A stretch of DNA of 64,000 bases from Chishuiella changwenlii (GTDB lineage: Bacteria > Bacteroidota > Bacteroidia > Flavobacteriales > Weeksellaceae), in NCBI RefSeq assembly GCF_900142565.1, contig NZ_FRBH01000002.1:124001-188000 (forward strand), read 5' to 3'. A program made the position numbers and the translations under genes. Shown piece by piece: positions 35,541 through 44,457 of this stretch. Below the pieces are notes generated by a model. It was not told the DNA's origin and made no database searches. It saw only the letters and a program-made list of their open reading frames with translations. How positions within the stretch are numbered: position 1 is the first letter of the stretch; the number at the start of each line of letters is the position of its first letter.

Positions 35541-36182
35541 TTAAACTTTTGGAATTGTTTTCCAAAACCAACTAGCCGGAAGCCCATATAGAGCCAAAGC
35601 AAAATAATAAATAGCACCTAAACAAATAGCTGTTTGTGGTTCGTCTAAGAAAATTCCACCATGTGTTTTGGCTTCATCATAACCAATTCTTGTCAAGTTT
35701 TCGTCGTTTAAACCAAATTCAGGAACAATCGAAGAACCAATAGCAACACCAATTAGTAAAAAGAAATAGGTAATTGCAGCATAAGCAGAGCGTAATATTT
35801 GTTGAGATCTTAGGTCGTCATTCACATTAAAAAATGCGAATCTCATACGATTAAAAACGGCTATAAGATAAATGTATGCAACAATGTTATCTCCTCCAAT
35901 AATACTATTAAATGCCCAAGCAAATAATCCGTAAGCAGGCACAAAGATAAGCAAAGAGATTTTGCGTGGCATAACCGCCATAAAAACTCCAGAGTGTATC
36001 ATAATAAATTCAAATCCCATTAAACCTGCCATTTGGAAAATTCTATTTGGATCTACTAAATGAGGAGAAAACCACACACTGAAGTATTGATAAGACATAA
36101 ATCCCATCATAATAATATCTACAAGTACAAAGCTAGGTTCTATTTTTTCTATGAAAGATGAATTCTTTTTAGGCTTTGACAT
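35541..36182 (-). CDS. Conserved membrane protein of unknown function
   Basis: Protein of 213 residues with about six hydrophobic segments and a hydrophilic start (SKPKKNSSFIEKIEPS). I do not recognise the family with confidence. Visible features are a His/Pro loop (WFSPHLVDPNRIF), an Arg-rich loop (FNRMRFAFFNVNDDLRSQQI), and a C-terminal hydrophobic segment with YYFALALYGLPASWFW. It is 26 bp downstream of a GT2 gene on the same strand and converges on the TIGR02757 gene with only 10 bp between stops. Confidence 0.8.
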   Translation of the reverse strand: MSKPKKNSSFIEKIEPSFVLVDIIMMGFMSYQYFSVWFSPHLVDPNRIFQMAGLMGFEFIMIHSGVFMAVMPRKISLLIFVPAYGLFAWAFNSIIGGDNIVAYIYLIAVFNRMRFAFFNVNDDLRSQQILRSAYAAITYFFLLIGVAIGSSIVPEFGLNDENLTRIGYDEAKTHGGIFLDEPQTAICLGAIYYFALALYGLPASWFWKTIPKV

Positions 36183-36208
36183 ACGATAGATACTTATTTT
36201 TATGAATG

Positions 36209-37111
36209 CTATGCTTTTACATTTTTTAAAAATGGTTTTGCTAAATAAATTACTCTAGCAAAAGACCTTAAAGTAAAGTTATGAATATCTTTTATAGTTT
36301 CTTGATAAGGTTTGTTATATTTTGATGAAAAAATAAGATAACCTATTAAATTTCTAAAAAGTACTTTTGGATACTGCCATTTTTTATTAGCGTAAACATT
36401 AAGAAACGTTTTAAAATTTTCTGCTAAACCAAAGGCATTTTGATCGGAATAATAGGTATTAGACAAAGAAATTGAATCACCATCATCTCGTATATAATTT
36501 CTTAAAGGATCATTTATACAATAATGATTACCAATAGTATCAAAATAATACTGATAAACACCTTCAGGTATAAAACCTTTGTGTTTGTATTTTTCTAAAT
36601 CTACAGGGATTTTTTTATAAATTTCTGTTGTTGATAATCCCCATTTATCGCCTTTTAATTGGTATTTATACCTCATATCGAAGATACTCATTGACATACC
36701 TGAATCTGGAAATTTATGACCATCAATGTGTCCATTTTCATCTTTAGCTAGTACAGAAACAAAGGCAGTATTTTTTGGTGCGGTATTCCAATAATTTAGT
36801 AGCTTTTCAAAAGAATCATCATCAAAAGAATCATCAGAATCACCTAAAATAAAAAATTTCCCTTTTGCTAATTCAACACCTTTAAAAACAGTTACAAATT
36901 TGTGATTATTTTCTTGCTTATAATATCTAATATTAAAATCTGAGTTTTCAATAAAACGATCTACAACTTCTTTTGTATTATCTGTTGATCCGTCATCAAT
37001 AATAATCCATTCAAAATCTCTAAAAGTTTGTTTGTTTAAAGCTTCATAAACTCTGTGTAAAGTATGTGCTCTGTTATAAGTGGGTGTAAAAAAGCTGATT
37101 AAAGGGGTCAT
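36209..37111 (-). CDS. Glycosyltransferase family 2
   Basis: GT2 enzyme of 300 residues outside the two polysaccharide operons. ISFFTPTYNRAHTLHRVYEA starts it, IIDDGSTDN holds the acidic pair at 38-39, and ILGDSDDSFDDD near 89-100 is the DxD region. DGDSISLSNTYYSDQNAFGL suggests the subgroup of small GT2 enzymes that modify lipooligosaccharide or capsule. It pairs with an unknown membrane protein gene downstream. The acceptor is unknown. Confidence 0.88.
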   Translation of the reverse strand: MTPLISFFTPTYNRAHTLHRVYEALNKQTFRDFEWIIIDDGSTDNTKEVVDRFIENSDFNIRYYKQENNHKFVTVFKGVELAKGKFFILGDSDDSFDDDSFEKLLNYWNTAPKNTAFVSVLAKDENGHIDGHKFPDSGMSMSIFDMRYKYQLKGDKWGLSTTEIYKKIPVDLEKYKHKGFIPEGVYQYYFDTIGNHYCINDPLRNYIRDDGDSISLSNTYYSDQNAFGLAENFKTFLNVYANKKWQYPKVLFRNLIGYLIFSSKYNKPYQETIKDIHNFTLRSFARVIYLAKPFLKNVKA

Positions 37112-37380
37112 TTCAATTGTTTAGTTTCGTTCATTCAAAAGTAGAAAAAAAAAATAAGCAAAAGTTAGTTTTACATTATTCATCTAATGTTTTTTGGTAT
37201 AAATTAGCGCCGAATTACTAAGAAGTTTAGTGTTGTTTTTTTGTTTTAGAATAATAGTTATGCAGAAAAAAAGGCTGATGTTTAGAGGGATTCTTTTATA
37301 AAATTAACATTTTTGATGTTTAAATTACTTCTTTAAAATATTATATTTATTGAATCTAAACACTAATAAAAAATTGAATT

Positions 37381-37968
37381 ATGGTAAAAATACTTGTTGG
37401 AGAAGAGTATAGACGAATAAATTTAAAAGGAGATTTACGTAATAACTATGCGATATCTAACTTTGGAAACTTAGTTAGCTTTACAAGTTGCATAGAAGAA
37501 AATGGAAAATTATTAAAAGGAAGTTACGTTAATGGATATAGAATTTTACGTTATAGTTACAGAGACGAAAATGGAGAAAAAAAATATTCTCAAAACTTGA
37601 TTTATCATTTAGTTGCAGAACAATTTTTACCTCCACCTACAGAAGATCAGACTTATTTATTGCATGTTAACCATGTAAAAGATTATGATCATGTAGACAA
37701 CTTAAAATGGGCAACAAAAGATGAATTTAGAGATCATTTTATGAGTAGTCCATTGTACGAAGAAGGAAAGAAAAAGTCGAGAGAAACCAGACAAAAAATG
37801 GATGGTACAAAATTGACAACAACGGATGTTATTAGAATAAAAAAAATGATAGCTAATCCGAATCGTAAAACAAGATTAAAATTAATAGCAAAACAATTTG
37901 GTATAAGTGAAATGCAATTATACCGTATAAAATCTGGAGAGAATTGGGGTCATTTAAAAATTGATTAA
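37381..37968 (+). CDS. NUMOD4/HNH-motif protein (homing-endonuclease-like, standalone)
   Basis: Protein of 195 residues. NUMOD4-like start at about 10-35 (YAISNFGNLVSF). A central HNH core of the phage/homing type follows: YHLVAEQFLPPP, then VNHVKDYDHVDNLKWATKDE near 100-119, matching the VNHxxGxxxxNxxxNLEWxT pattern. A C-terminal helix-turn-helix (KLIAKQFGISEMQLYRIKSG) is probably a DNA-binding NUMOD-like module. The histidine-asparagine framework is present, so nuclease activity is possible. It has its own terminator and is not inside another gene, unlike typical homing endonucleases. Confidence 0.8.
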   Translation: MVKILVGEEYRRINLKGDLRNNYAISNFGNLVSFTSCIEENGKLLKGSYVNGYRILRYSYRDENGEKKYSQNLIYHLVAEQFLPPPTEDQTYLLHVNHVKDYDHVDNLKWATKDEFRDHFMSSPLYEEGKKKSRETRQKMDGTKLTTTDVIRIKKMIANPNRKTRLKLIAKQFGISEMQLYRIKSGENWGHLKID

Positions 37969-37983
37969 AAATATATTTTAGAA

Positions 37984-38022
37984 AAAAAATGCCAATAAAC
38001 TTTTTGTTTATTGGCATTTTTT
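37984..38022 (+). terminator. Intrinsic terminator after the NUMOD4/HNH gene
   Basis: Seventeen-base perfect stem (AAAAAATGCCAATAAAC and its complement) with a TTTTT loop and a T-rich tail, 15 nt past the stop codon. Confidence 0.92.
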
Positions 38023-38120
38023 ATTTTTTAATTAAAGAGCTTGTAATATTTAAAATATAAAAATCGAATAACAATTTTTTGATGAGGTTATTTGGTTGTA
38101 GTTTTATCAAAAATTAAGTA

Positions 38121-38771
38121 ATGAAAGAATTAAATGCTATTCAATATATCGAAAGAAAACCAGTTGTAAAAACAGAGAAAACTCCTTTGTTTGTATTAAT
38201 ACATGGTTATGGAAGTAACGAGGAAGATTTATTTTCTTTCGCTAATGATTTACCAGAAAATGCACATATAATAAGTGTAAGAGCATTGCATAATACACAG
38301 TTTGGAGGTTTTGCATGGTATGATATTAATTTTGTTGATAATGAAAAATGGACAGATGTAGAACAAGCAATAGAATCTAGAGATAAATTAGTAAAATTTA
38401 TAGATGCTATTATCGCTCAAGAAAATTTAGATGCAGATAATGTAACATTAATGGGATTTAGTCAAGGTGCAATTTTAAGTTATGCAATTTCATTAAACTA
38501 TCCTGAAAAAATAAAAAATGTAGCTATTTTAAGTGGTTATCCAGAGTCTAAAATTATTGCAGATTTTAATCAAAATGCAGATTTCTCTCATCTTAACTTT
38601 TTTATTTCACATGGAACAGAAGACGTAGTGTTACCAATAGATTTAGGAAAAATGGGAGAGGAGTTTTTAAATTCTCTGAATATTAAATTCGAATACCATG
38701 AGTACAGAAGTGGACACGGTATTATTCCTCAAAATTATTTTGATTTAATGGCTTGGATTAAAAATTTCTAA
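38121..38771 (+). CDS. Alpha/beta hydrolase, phospholipase/carboxylesterase family
   Basis: Serine hydrolase of 216 residues, the standard size of the carboxylesterase/thioesterase (YpfH/EstB) family. LIHGYGSNEEDLFSFA forms the oxyanion region, LMGFSQGAILSYAIS has the nucleophile Ser in GFSQG near residue 115, Asp is in SHGTEDVVLPI near 173, and His is in YRSGHGIIPQ near 200. The catalytic triad is therefore complete. Cytoplasmic (no signal peptide). It ends 2 bp from the stop of the converging Smr gene. Natural substrates are not known. Confidence 0.9.
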   Translation: MKELNAIQYIERKPVVKTEKTPLFVLIHGYGSNEEDLFSFANDLPENAHIISVRALHNTQFGGFAWYDINFVDNEKWTDVEQAIESRDKLVKFIDAIIAQENLDADNVTLMGFSQGAILSYAISLNYPEKIKNVAILSGYPESKIIADFNQNADFSHLNFFISHGTEDVVLPIDLGKMGEEFLNSLNIKFEYHEYRSGHGIIPQNYFDLMAWIKNF

Positions 38772-38773
38772 GC

Positions 38774-39289
38774 TTAAGTATATTTTACTTCTATGGCGTC
38801 TCCGTGATATTCTTTGAAGGATGCGTCATAGAATTCTAAATTTGTGTAGCGGTATAACAATTCTGTTAATTCTTTTTTTAATACACCTTTTCCATATCCA
38901 TGGATTAGAATTAATCTTACTTGGCTTTCAAACATTGCACGTTCAATTTCATTACGAGCAACATCTAATTGGGTCTGAATAATTTCTGCATTATCCATAT
39001 CTCGCCAATTATCAACTAAGTTTTCAATGTGTAAATCAATCTCTCTTGTTAAATAGGGATGTCTATGAGATTTACGAAACGTTTTGAATTTTGGTTTAGA
39101 AAATTCTTTAATTTCTTCATCACGATATTCATCATAATCAATGTCAATATCTTTTATTAGTTCATCAATATGATATTCATATTCGAAACCAAAATCATCA
39201 TTAAAATAAACAAAATCACCTTTTAGTTTTGTTATTTTACCAGCAATCTGATCGTCGATGACTTTTACTTTTGTTCCTATTTTGAACAT
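38774..39289 (-). CDS. Smr-domain protein (MutS2 C-terminal-like)
   Basis: Protein of 171 residues. The first 50 residues form a small beta-barrel (GTKVKVIDDQIAGKITKLKG), like the KOW/Tudor part of MutS2-linked proteins. Residues about 83-171 are the Smr domain: EIDLHIENLV (DLH motif), then LILIHGYGKGVLKKEL with the HGxGxG motif. Smr domains act as endonucleases on RNA or DNA, for example on mRNA of collided ribosomes. No membrane segment. Separate transcription unit on the minus strand. Confidence 0.88.
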   Translation of the reverse strand: MFKIGTKVKVIDDQIAGKITKLKGDFVYFNDDFGFEYEYHIDELIKDIDIDYDEYRDEEIKEFSKPKFKTFRKSHRHPYLTREIDLHIENLVDNWRDMDNAEIIQTQLDVARNEIERAMFESQVRLILIHGYGKGVLKKELTELLYRYTNLEFYDASFKEYHGDAIEVKYT

Positions 39290-39369
39290 TGATTATTAAT
39301 TTTCTACAAATTTAATAATTATTTTACGAGTTTTTAATTTCTCCTTAGTTCTAATATCAATCATTATTG

Positions 39370-39377
39370 TATTTTTG
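39370..39377 (+). promoter_or_regulatory. Candidate -7 element of the exopolysaccharide operon
   Basis: TATTTTTG matches TAnnTTTG and lies 35 nt before the ATG at 39413. No convincing TTG at -33. No terminator is visible before 53936, so this promoter may drive about 14.5 kb. Confidence 0.45.
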
Positions 39378-39412
39378 TTTTCACTAACTAACCAAATGAA
39401 TAATTAACCTAC

Positions 39413-40279
39413 ATGAAACACTATCTAAAATTAATACGTGTTAGTCAATGGGTAAAAAACTTTTTTGTTTTTATTCCCATATTTTTCTCAGGTAATTTTT
39501 TTAATACCAATTTATTAATAGAATCCTTTTTCGGGTTTCTAATATTTTCATTTGTAGCAAGTAGTATTTATATTATCAATGATTATGTTGATATTAAAAA
39601 AGATCAAAAACATCCAGAAAAGAAAAATCGACCATTAGCAAGTGGAGTAATAACAAAAAATAATGCACTAATATTATTTTTTGCATTAGTTGTAATTACA
39701 ACTATATTAATATTTCTATTTGGAAATTTCAAAGTAGGAATAATTGTTGGAGTTTATTTTTTGATGAATTTGGCTTACTCTTTCAAATTAAAACAAATCG
39801 CAATATTAGATGTAATGATTATTGCATTTGGTTTTCTGTTAAGAGTAATGGTTGGGGGATATATGACAGGAATTGTTGTAACAGATTGGACTATTCTCTT
39901 GGTTTTTGACCTTGCTTTAATTTTAGCATTAGGAAAACGAAGAGGAGAATTAGTAAATTCTGAATTAGAAGGAGTGACAAGAAAATCTTTAGATGGTTAT
40001 AATGTCAATTTTCTTAACTCAGCATTAGTCATAACATGTACAGTTGCAGTGATTTGTTACTTAATGTTTATCCTTTCACCAGAAACACAGTTAAAATTTC
40101 ATCACTATATTATTTACACATTTGTTTTTGTTTTTGCAGCTCTTATGCGTTATTTACAACAAACATTTGTTTATTTTAAGACTGAATCTCCAACAAAATT
40201 AATCTTTAAAGATTTATTTTTACAAATATTAATTCTTTTGTGGGGTGCAAGTTATTTATTGTTGATTTATTTTAAATAA
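39413..40279 (+). CDS. UbiA-family polyprenyl-phosphate phosphoribosyltransferase (DPPR synthase-like)
   Basis: Membrane prenyltransferase-fold protein of 288 residues with about eight spans. INDYVDIKKDQKHPEKKNRP near 58-77 is the NDxxDxxxDxxHPxKxxRP motif that marks 5-phosphoribosyl-1-pyrophosphate:decaprenyl-phosphate phosphoribosyltransferases (mycobacterial UbiA, Rv3806c) rather than quinone or heme prenyltransferases. It would transfer 5-phosphoribose onto polyprenyl phosphate, the first lipid step toward polyprenyl-phospho-arabinose. The following DprE1-, DprE2- and phosphatase-like genes overlap end to end by one base, which strongly supports that pathway. Confidence 0.85.
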   Translation: MKHYLKLIRVSQWVKNFFVFIPIFFSGNFFNTNLLIESFFGFLIFSFVASSIYIINDYVDIKKDQKHPEKKNRPLASGVITKNNALILFFALVVITTILIFLFGNFKVGIIVGVYFLMNLAYSFKLKQIAILDVMIIAFGFLLRVMVGGYMTGIVVTDWTILLVFDLALILALGKRRGELVNSELEGVTRKSLDGYNVNFLNSALVITCTVAVICYLMFILSPETQLKFHHYIIYTFVFVFAALMRYLQQTFVYFKTESPTKLIFKDLFLQILILLWGASYLLLIYFK

Positions 40280-41598
40280 TGGAAAATAAAAAATTAACCT
40301 CAGTTACTAATTGGGGACTTTATCCTACTATAAAAGCGAATGTAATTTCGCCAACTACGATATTAGAATTTCAAGAAGCAGTTTTATCTCATAGTGAAAT
40401 TATTGCAAGAGGAAACGGTAGATGTTATGGAGATGCTTGTTTACAAAATACAATTATCTCAACATCAAAATGGAATAAATTTTTAGATTTTGATAGAGAA
40501 AACGGGATTATAGAAGTTGAATCTGGTGTAAGATTAGATGAAGTGTTAGAAACCTCTATTCCTGCTGGTTTTTTTATTGCTGTAACACCAGGAACAAAAT
40601 TTATAACGGTTGGTGGTGCAATTTCTTCTGATATTCATGGTAAAAATCATCACATTGATGGATGTTTTTCTGATCATTTAATTCATTTTGATTTAATGAT
40701 AGAAACAGGAGATGTGATTCGTTGTTCTCGAAATGAAAATGTAAATTTATTTTGGTCTACTGTAGGAGGAATGGGATTAACAGGAATTATTCTTTCTGCT
40801 CGTTTTATGCTTAAAAAAATAGAAACAGCTTACATTCGAAATGAAGCCATTCAAGCAAAAAATTTAGATGAAATTTTTGATTTATTTGAGTCTTCTGAAT
40901 CATGGACGTATAATGTTGCGTGGTTGGACTGTTTACAGAAAGGAGATAATTTAGGAAAATCAATCATGTTACGAGGAGAGCATGCTACATTTAATGAATT
41001 ACCTGAAAAATTAAAGAAAAATCCATTACAAGTAAAAAAGAAATTAAACTTAAATATTCCATTTTTCTTCCCAAATTTTGCATTAAATACATTATCAATT
41101 AAAATATTTAATTGGTTGTATTTTAATAAACAAGGAAAAAAACATCTAAAAAACTATGTAGATTATGAAACATTTTTCTATCCATTAGATGCTGTACATA
41201 ATTGGAATAGAATTTATGGTAAAAATGGATTTATACAATATCAATTCGTTATTCCAAAAGAACATGGTAAAGAAGGAATGCGTAAGATTTTAGAAAAAAT
41301 TGCATCAAGTGGTAATGGTTCTTTTCTAGTTGTTTTAAAGTTATTTGGAGACAACAATCCACAAGCTTATAATTCTTTTCCGATGAAAGGTTATACACTC
41401 GCTTTAGATTTTAAAGTAAATGATAAATTAGAGAAATTAATTAAACAATTGGATGAGGTTGTTATGCAATATGGAGGACGTATTTATAGAACAAAAGATG
41501 CTATGTCAAATCCTGCATTAACCAATTATTTACAAAATATAGATTCAACTAAATTTGAATCTATCCAAAATGAACGTATCAATAGATTTAAAAAATAA
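40279..41598 (+). CDS. FAD-dependent DprE1-like decaprenyl-phospho-ribose 2'-oxidase
   Basis: Flavoprotein of 439 residues with a PCMH-type FAD domain. ARGNGRCYGDACLQNTII near 39-56 and GGAISSDIHGKNHHIDGC near 115-132 correspond to the flavin sites of DprE1 (IHGKNHH is diagnostic). The C-terminal GGRIYRTKDAMSN carries the Lys equivalent to the essential K418 of the mycobacterial enzyme. The strand that holds Cys387 there (CVDF) reads ALDF here, so that Cys is replaced by Ala. It would oxidise the C2' hydroxyl of polyprenyl-phospho-ribose. Coupled by one-base overlaps on both sides. Confidence 0.87.
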   Translation: MENKKLTSVTNWGLYPTIKANVISPTTILEFQEAVLSHSEIIARGNGRCYGDACLQNTIISTSKWNKFLDFDRENGIIEVESGVRLDEVLETSIPAGFFIAVTPGTKFITVGGAISSDIHGKNHHIDGCFSDHLIHFDLMIETGDVIRCSRNENVNLFWSTVGGMGLTGIILSARFMLKKIETAYIRNEAIQAKNLDEIFDLFESSESWTYNVAWLDCLQKGDNLGKSIMLRGEHATFNELPEKLKKNPLQVKKKLNLNIPFFFPNFALNTLSIKIFNWLYFNKQGKKHLKNYVDYETFFYPLDAVHNWNRIYGKNGFIQYQFVIPKEHGKEGMRKILEKIASSGNGSFLVVLKLFGDNNPQAYNSFPMKGYTLALDFKVNDKLEKLIKQLDEVVMQYGGRIYRTKDAMSNPALTNYLQNIDSTKFESIQNERINRFKK

Positions 41599-42323
41599 TG
41601 ATAATAATAGGATCTAATTCTGATGTAGCAGTTGCTTTCGTCGAAAAAATATTAAAAGAAGGAGAACGTTTTCCTATGGTTTATTTGTTAACTTCTAACG
41701 AAAATAAAACAAAAAAATTAGCTCAACATTTTTTTGCTAAATATGGACAACAATCAGAAGTTATTAATTTTGATTTAACCCAAGAAAATAATTTTGATCA
41801 ACTAAACCATATTGATTCTGACTTACTTTTTTGTGCTGCAGGTGTTTTAGGTAAAAATACAGACGAAGGTTTGTATGATGATTGGAATACACAGAAAATT
41901 GTAGAAGTAAATTATTCAAAATTAATTGTTTTGATGAATTATTTTGCTCAAAAATTTGAAGCTAAAGGAAAAGGAACAATTATCGGATTATCTTCTGTTG
42001 CAGGTGAAAGAGGAAGACAAAGTAATTTTATTTATGGTTCTGCTAAAGCAGGTTTTACAGCTTATTTGGCAGGATTAAGAAACTATCTATATCATAAAAA
42101 AATTCATGTTATGACAGTTATTCCAGGTTTTATGGATACACAAATGACAGCAGATATAGAAACTCCTAAACCATTAACAGCTCAACCAGATCAAGCTGCA
42201 AATATTATATATAAAGCTTACAAAAAGAAAAAGAATGTTGTGTATGTTACGTTTTTATGGTGGGGAATAATGATGATTATTCGAAATATTCCAGAGTTTA
42301 TATTTAAGAAATTAAAAATGTAA
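41598..42323 (+). CDS. DprE2-like SDR (decaprenyl-phospho-2-keto-arabinose reductase)
   Basis: Short-chain dehydrogenase of 241 residues. IIIGSNSDVAVAFVEKIL is the Rossmann start as in DprE2 (GxxSDI/VA type), SSVAGERGRQSNFIYGSAKA holds catalytic Ser, Tyr and Lys, and PGFMDTQM follows. It would reduce the 2-keto intermediate made by the DprE1-like enzyme to the arabinose epimer using NAD(P)H. The C-terminus has a hydrophobic stretch (VTFLWWGIMMIIRNI), as in mycobacterial DprE2. Overlaps both neighbours by one base. Confidence 0.87.
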   Translation: MIIIGSNSDVAVAFVEKILKEGERFPMVYLLTSNENKTKKLAQHFFAKYGQQSEVINFDLTQENNFDQLNHIDSDLLFCAAGVLGKNTDEGLYDDWNTQKIVEVNYSKLIVLMNYFAQKFEAKGKGTIIGLSSVAGERGRQSNFIYGSAKAGFTAYLAGLRNYLYHKKIHVMTVIPGFMDTQMTADIETPKPLTAQPDQAANIIYKAYKKKKNVVYVTFLWWGIMMIIRNIPEFIFKKLKM

Positions 42324-42913
42324 TGAATAGAAAATTATATTTATTTGATTTTGATGGAACATTAACAAAAAAAGATACATTATTTGATTTTTTAAAGTTT
42401 TCTTTTGCTGATACTTATAAAATTAATTATCTTTTGTTTATACCTTTATTTTTCTGTTCTAAATTAAAATTTGTAGATGCGGGAAAAGTGAAAGAGATGT
42501 TTATCTCTAAATTTATGAAAGGTTTATCTTTTAGTGAAATAGATTTATTGGCTCAAAATTATTTTAATCATAATTTTTCAACGCTAATTCATCCAAAAGC
42601 GGACGATTATATAAAATCTATTAATAACTATCATGATAAATTTATTGTTTCGGCTTCTGTTGATTTTTGGATAAAACCTTTTGCGGAATATTATGGTATG
42701 GGACTTATCTCTACCAAAGCAGAATTTAATGAAAAAAATATTTTTACAGGGAAGTTTGCTTCTAAAAATTGTAACCATCAAGAGAAAAAAAATAGAGTAG
42801 AAAAAGAGATAGATTTAACTTTCTACGATGAAATATTAGCTTTTGGAGATACAAAAGGAGATAAAGCAATGTTTTCTTTATCAACAAAAAGTTATTATAG
42901 AGAATTTAATTAA
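42323..42913 (+). CDS. HAD-IB family phosphatase
   Basis: Haloacid dehalogenase superfamily phosphatase of 196 residues. LFDFDGTLTKKDT gives the nucleophile and acid Asp residues (motif I), FIVSASVDFW is motif II with the Ser, NHQEKKNRVEKE supplies the motif III Lys, and AFGDTKGDKAM is motif IV. In the operon order it fits the missing step of the pathway: removal of the 5-phosphate from polyprenyl-phospho-5-phosphoribose. Mycobacteria use a different (PAP2) phosphatase for this, so the assignment rests on context. Slightly hydrophobic around 35-48. Confidence 0.83.
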   Translation: MNRKLYLFDFDGTLTKKDTLFDFLKFSFADTYKINYLLFIPLFFCSKLKFVDAGKVKEMFISKFMKGLSFSEIDLLAQNYFNHNFSTLIHPKADDYIKSINNYHDKFIVSASVDFWIKPFAEYYGMGLISTKAEFNEKNIFTGKFASKNCNHQEKKNRVEKEIDLTFYDEILAFGDTKGDKAMFSLSTKSYYREFN

Positions 42914-42948
42914 TTATATTTGCCTAGACCTAACTAAACTAACACTAA

Positions 42949-44457
42949 ATGGAAAACTCTATCGATAAGAGAAAGATTTTTATTGCCTCAATTTTTATTA
43001 TTGCACTTAAGTCTATTTTCTTTTTTACCAAACATATACAAGAAGATGCGTTAATAACGTGGCGAGTTGCTCGCAATATTATAGAGTTTGGTGTCTATGG
43101 TTATAATGGAGCCGAAAAAATATCAGCCTCAACAACCCATTTGTATGTCTTTGTAGGAGTTATCTTTCAAACAATCTTTGGGGAAGGAAACTTCATTTAT
43201 CCATTATTAATTTTTAATACAATTTTACTTACAATAGGAATTTATTGGCTAGGGAAATTATTTTTTAATTCATCTACAAAAATTATTCTTTTTATACTTT
43301 TTGTTAGTTTTCTACCACCAGCAATAAAAATGTCAATTCTGGGAATGGAATTCGGTATTTTATTCTTTTTTTATATTGCTTTAATTAAATTCGGATTTGT
43401 AGAAAGAAAGAAATGGGCATTTATTGTATTTCCAATATTAATTTTATGGACTCGTATTGATACTTCAATCTTCTTAGGATTATTATTTATTTATGATGTT
43501 ATTCAGAATCGTAAATGGAATACAGCTTTAATGATAGGTGGAATTTTAGCCATATTATCAACAGTAGCATTTAACTGGTTTTATTTTGGTGAAATCGTAA
43601 ATAATACAATCACTTCAAAAAAGAATAACTATCCAAGTGCAGATTTTGCAGAAAGAATAAATCAGTTTACATATTTTGGACCTAATTATTTTGGAATAAT
43701 AAAATTCCCGACCTCATTATATAATTTCTCAACAATTATATTATTTCTAATTTCTTTAGGATGTTTAGTGTTATTGAAAAATAAATTAAAAGATAATCGT
43801 ACTAAAGTAATTACATTTTTATTTTTATACGGATTTTTTAAAACAATAATTTTTGGTTTTGCTAATTCTTGGTTTGACTGGTATTATTGGATTCCTCAAA
43901 TATTCCTATTTCTACCTATTATTGTATTTGTACTAGACTTAGAAAAATTTAAACAAGCTTCTATTGCGTATTTTATTATAATTTTTATTCCATTTACTGC
44001 TTATCAGGCTGTACATTCTATTGCAACTGGACATGGAGAATGGAATCATGCACGTAAAATAGGATTGTATTTAGATTCTATAGAGCCAAATAAGAATAAA
44101 TATATCTTTCTTGAGCCAGCAGGTTACATTCCATATTTTTCTAAATTAAAAGTAATTGATTATGTCGGTTTAGTAGACAAGAGATTAACAGAAGAAAATA
44201 TTGTAAAGAATGGAATAGAGGTAGGATTTTCTAATTTGATTAATAAAGCTAAACCAGACTATATTTTAGAGGATTATAAACCAATGTTTCAAGGAAAATT
44301 AAAAGATAAAACAATATATGATGATTATGAATTAATTAAAGAATTCAAAATATCAAATGTTGCCGAATCTGATAATCCTATTTTGGATAAAATATATAAA
44401 TTTAAACCTTCAGGAAGAGATTTTTATTTATATAAACGTAAATCAACGGCGAAGTAA
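42949..44457 (+). CDS. Polytopic membrane protein, GT-C glycosyltransferase-like (possible arabinofuranosyltransferase)
   Basis: Membrane protein of 502 residues with ten or more spans and a soluble C-terminal domain (about 365-502). The first extracytoplasmic loop reads IQEDALITWRVARNIIEFG, placing an acidic pair right after the first span as in GT-C enzymes. The pattern EDA-x3-R-x-ARN and the following YGYNGAEKISASTTHLY resemble mycobacterial AftB-type transferases (DDAxIxxRYARN). It lies 35 bp after the phosphatase gene. I infer that it uses the polyprenyl-phospho-pentose made by the preceding genes; the similarity is limited, and it could be another lipid-linked sugar transferase. Confidence 0.65.
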   Translation: MENSIDKRKIFIASIFIIALKSIFFFTKHIQEDALITWRVARNIIEFGVYGYNGAEKISASTTHLYVFVGVIFQTIFGEGNFIYPLLIFNTILLTIGIYWLGKLFFNSSTKIILFILFVSFLPPAIKMSILGMEFGILFFFYIALIKFGFVERKKWAFIVFPILILWTRIDTSIFLGLLFIYDVIQNRKWNTALMIGGILAILSTVAFNWFYFGEIVNNTITSKKNNYPSADFAERINQFTYFGPNYFGIIKFPTSLYNFSTIILFLISLGCLVLLKNKLKDNRTKVITFLFLYGFFKTIIFGFANSWFDWYYWIPQIFLFLPIIVFVLDLEKFKQASIAYFIIIFIPFTAYQAVHSIATGHGEWNHARKIGLYLDSIEPNKNKYIFLEPAGYIPYFSKLKVIDYVGLVDKRLTEENIVKNGIEVGFSNLINKAKPDYILEDYKPMFQGKLKDKTIYDDYELIKEFKISNVAESDNPILDKIYKFKPSGRDFYLYKRKSTAK

